NCBI GenBank assembly: GCA_003427395.1
Contig: BFEA01000321.1
Location: 504,870 to 537,434 of the forward strand
Length of the DNA: 32,565 nucleotides
Direction: 5' to 3'
Source: Chara braunii
Taxonomy: Eukaryota; Streptophyta; Charophyceae; Charales; Characeae
The position numbers were made by a program, and so were the translations under genes. The notes beneath the pieces are model-generated. The model did no database searches and was not told where the DNA came from. It worked only from the letters and a program-made list of their open reading frames with translations. Every line of letters begins with the position of its first letter. The first letter of the stretch is position 1. Below, in pieces: positions 30,332 through 32,565 of this stretch.

Positions 30332-30541
30332 CTAACTAGGTGAGGTGCTTAATCTTCCCCTTAAACCTTTGGCGTCCGGTTTCAATAAGTTTTTGCCAAC
30401 TCCTGAACTTTTAGGAGGCCGGACCCGACAACGGCTGCCGTTGATAAATCTGATCGGCGGCCTTCGTTTCGTTTCAGCCTCCTGAAAGGTCGGAGACGCA
30501 CTATTTTCCGAACCAACAAAGGTACTAGAGGCGGTGAGCAA
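30332..30541 (-). CDS. Short basic open frame, unknown
   Basis: A 69-codon frame contains an internal acceptor-like CCGACCTTTCAG at about 30485. After it the frame reads EAETKRRPPIRFINGSRCRV and ends KGLRGRLSTSPS with TAG. The basic, Pro/Ser-rich composition would fit a C-terminal tail. There is no domain and no partner exon identified. Confidence 0.2.
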   Translation of the reverse strand: MLTASSTFVGSENSASPTFQEAETKRRPPIRFINGSRCRVRPPKSSGVGKNLLKPDAKGLRGRLSTSPS

Positions 30542-31225
30542 ATTGCCTAATCTACTCTACAACGATCACAAATCAGAAGCAATTTTTTAGACCTTTGAAA
30601 TAAGGGTGACCATAACATGGGGAGAAATAAAACGAGCGTAGAGGTCATATCTGCAAATCTAACTGCTGGAAGTAGAGAATGCTCCTAGAAATCAGCCTGT
30701 TGTTTTTAAGGAGTAGCACAACAACATAGCCTGACAAAGTAAGTTGTCACAATCAATTTGAGAACTCTTGCAAAAAGGATGGGACAAACACCCTACCAGA
30801 TAAACTTTGTTGGCCACAAATCTTTAAAACTCGTTCCAGCTGCTGGAACGCTACAAAAAGTATCATTACAGGACGCAGTCTCAGTCAAACGCTGAACAGG
30901 AGGGCATCGGCAGCTGGGGCCCGGGGTCTGTTGCCCCTGGAATCCGGGTTACCAGTTAGGTGACCTTTGTTTGCAGTCGCTCGTAGGGTGTACATAAGGG
31001 GATGCTGGACCCGATTCCTTGCACGTACAGTACAAGGCCTGTACAAGTTTCCTCACGTATGTGGCTCTCTACTTGGTAGTAGGACTCATCCAGACTACAC
31101 TTACGCCTATTCAACACCCACCAACTCATATGCACGTTATTCCAACATTCGGAATGTATTGGAACCTGACAATGGTCTCAAGACATTCAAAACGCTGGTC
31201 TTTGGCGAGAGGTGCTGTGAACCCC

Positions 31226-31324
31226 CATATTGGATCATTGCTCAATTTATGAGTTTCACCCTTTGTGTAAGGGCCATGCTAATCTTCTCTGTATCATTTC
31301 AATTGTAATTGGTGCCCCAAGCAC
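31226..31324 (-). pseudogene. U6 snRNA pseudogene, near full length
   Basis: The minus strand matches U6 over about 99 bases. It has a 5' stem-loop (GTGCTTGGGGCAC), then CAATTACAATTGAAATG, then the catalytic core ATACAGAGAAGATTAGCATGG with intact ACAGAGA box and AGC triad, then a diverged internal stem-loop. The 3' end resembles AAATTGAGCAATGATCCAA. Many differences from the plant U6 consensus are C-to-T or G-to-A (for example GGAACG to GAAATG and GCGC to ACAC). There is no T-run terminator after the 3' end and no own promoter, because the second U6 fragment occupies that position, so it is probably not transcribed by pol III. Confidence 0.85.
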
Positions 31325-31329
31325 GAACC

Positions 31330-31380
31330 CCATGCTAATCTTCACTGTATCCTTCCTATTGCAATTGGTGCCCCAAGCAC
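31330..31380 (-). pseudogene. U6 snRNA 5'-half fragment, tandem to the first
   Basis: Immediately upstream on the minus strand is a second copy of the U6 5' half: GTGCTTGGGGCACCAATTGC then GGATACAGTGAAGATTAGCA. It stops where the next copy starts. The box reads ACAGTGA (one change in ACAGAGA). Both copies share the GGG(C/T)TC just before GTGC, so the duplication included upstream bases. An A/T-rich TTAAAAAAATT lies about 26-36 bases upstream, where a pol III TATA would be, but no plant upstream element (TCCCACATCG) is visible. Confidence 0.8.
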
Positions 31381-31671
31381 GAGCCCCCAAATTCGTATGA
31401 TGTCGAATTTTTTTAATTATTATTTCCTTCTTGGAACTACGAAGTGGAAGAGCCCCACAGTGTGTGTGGCATTCTGAGCCATACGGGCCCCAGTTCGGGC
31501 CCAGTTCCAGACAGGCAGGGTATGCCTAAGGCACGACGGTTCAGATGGGCCTAGACAAACATGGGCAAGAAAGAGAGCAATATTGGGGAAAGCATCAAAC
31601 AACTCTCGCCCCCACAAACCTCTCCCCGGTCACGTTCCTTTCAGACGGGCCGATCAACAAAGAGGCGGGAG

Positions 31672-32157
31672 AAGTCTTGTATCCCCCGCCTCGTGGGCGG
31701 TTGCCGTAGCCGCCACTGCCGTAACCGCCATCGTTTCACCCATCGTTGCTACCACTGCCGTACCCGCCATCGTTGTACCCGCCGCTGCCTTCGCAGCCAT
31801 TGTAATGGTAACCACTATCATAACGATCACCGACGCCGCCATAGCGACTGCCCCCACCATGCGAGCCAAAACTTCCACCGTAGCTGCCATCGCCACCTTG
31901 GTTACCACTTGCTTGAGCTTGGTTACCAGTGATCAACTTGTTAGCCAACTCTGCTCCATTCATCGTACTGATGGCCTTGTTCATGGACTTCTCGTCAGCG
32001 AAGGTGACAAAGCCGAAGCCCCTAGATCTGTCAGTCTCGCCATCCGAGATCACCTCGCAATCCCGCACTGTCGGAAGACATTTTGCAGTTCCTGATCGTC
32101 GGTGGCCCACGCCAGGTCACTGACAAAGCACTGGTATTCAGTAGTTGCAACAACCAT
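31672..32157 (-). pseudogene. Glycine-rich RNA-binding protein (GR-RBP/GRP7-like), pseudogene
   Basis: An ATG at 32157 opens an RRM-type domain: RNP2-like CFVSDLAW (canonical CFVGGLAW), ATDDQELQNVF, then after one missing G in a G-run (32061-32066) the frame shifts to DCEVISDGETDRSRGFGFVT (RNP1 RGFGFVTF, about 32055-31995). ADEKSMNKAISTMNGAEL and NQAQASG follow, then a Gly/Tyr/Ser/Asn tail. A TGA at 31736-31738 interrupts the tail, but the same frame continues with NDGGYGSGGYGNRPRGGGY to about 31672. These proteins bind RNA in nucleus and cytoplasm in plants. The RRM has no intron here although plant genes usually carry one, which fits a processed copy. A pyrimidine-rich leader (about 32160-32270) may be the old 5' UTR. 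Confidence 0.85.
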
Positions 32158-32540
32158 GTGCCAACGAGAAGGAGACTACACCCGTCGATGAAGAAAAGGT
32201 GACGACAGAGAAAGCAACACTATCACACGACGACCATAACAACAAGAAACTGATCGAAGAAGAGAGATTCTATTACAAAAGAAAACCTATTTGTTGGAGA
32301 CAACGAGACTTGAACTCGACTACAAGTAGTTACATAAGACTGATAAAAGCAAAACCGGCAACAAGGAATACAGGGAAGGGGTAGTGAGAGAGTGGGGGGA
32401 AGGGGAGTGTTAAACCGAATAGAAAAACAACATGCCCAAAATCGGAGAGAACAGACACCTCTTAACGTATTGAGAGAGAGAGATCGTCCTATCGATGGAA
32501 GTGTAAATTTCGATGTAGTAGTGTATATCTCGATATTCTG

Positions 32541-32565
32541 AGAGAGAGAGAGAGAGAGAGAGAGA
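32541..32565 (+). repeat. (GA)n at the right edge
   Basis: GA dinucleotides run off the window. A shorter GA run at 32471-32482 precedes it by about 60 bases, with CGAT-rich words in between. Confidence 0.95.

Noticed and set aside
30832-30850. Perfect short palindrome CGTTCCAGCTGCTGGAACG
   Set aside because: It is a single 19-base palindrome without repeat context or a recognised binding-site family.
32295-32320. tRNA 3'-end or primer-binding-site look-alike (TGGAGACAACGAGACTTGAA)
   Set aside because: The T-stem has only four pairs, and no matching acceptor strand or LTR end is found nearby.

Overview
This is a nuclear window from a eukaryote, most likely a streptophyte plant or charophyte-grade alga. 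A decayed copy of a plant-type glycine-rich RNA-binding protein lies at the right end. U6 snRNA-like sequence sits beside it, and plant-style GT-AG splice signals occur throughout. I see no bacterial operons, no complete undamaged known gene and no rRNA. I cannot name the species from sequence alone.

Most of the window is old repetitive DNA. One GC-rich element (called family A here) recurs as five diverged copies at about 0.1-0.9, 3.4-4.1, 6.6-6.9, 11.2-12.3 and 19.3-19.9 kb, several with an (AATA)n tract in their 3' half. A second GC-rich plus AT-rich module (family B) occurs at 5.6-6.6 and 17.7-18.5 kb. Other repeat structures are a tandem triplication at 4.6-5.6 kb, a long fold-back hairpin at 1.6-2.0 kb, a copia-type primer-binding site with a candidate LTR at 18.6-19.0 kb, promoter-like 202-bp repeats at 21.3-21.7 kb with a third copy at 25.6 kb, a probable LTR carrying a 75-bp minisatellite at 23.4-24.7 kb, and very long CT/GA/CA/TATC microsatellites, mainly at 7-10.5 kb.

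Decayed coding sequence lies in AT-rich islands. At 13.8-15.9 kb (minus strand) is a Plavaka-like DNA transposase with an N-terminal Cys2His2-like finger. At 16.9-17.5 kb (minus) is a 201-codon coiled-coil, gag-like frame. At 2.0-3.2 kb (minus) are two unrecognised charged frames. Several short segments with good splice sites (8.26-8.51, 23.08-23.16, 27.26-27.57, 29.91-29.97 kb) may be exons of host genes with long introns, but I cannot assign them to families. At the right end a tandem pair of U6-like sequences lies beside the glycine-rich RNA-binding protein pseudogene.

Two points bear on data quality and evolution. An exact 38-bp back-to-back Tn5 mosaic end, the Nextera mate-pair junction adapter, is embedded at 25226-25263, so the contig may be chimeric there. 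Nearly all premature stops in the decayed frames are single C-to-T changes from Gln or Arg codons, which is what cytosine-methylation decay of silenced repeats would leave. Family A, the fold-back hairpin and the plant-side Plavaka relic are the best candidates for undescribed elements.
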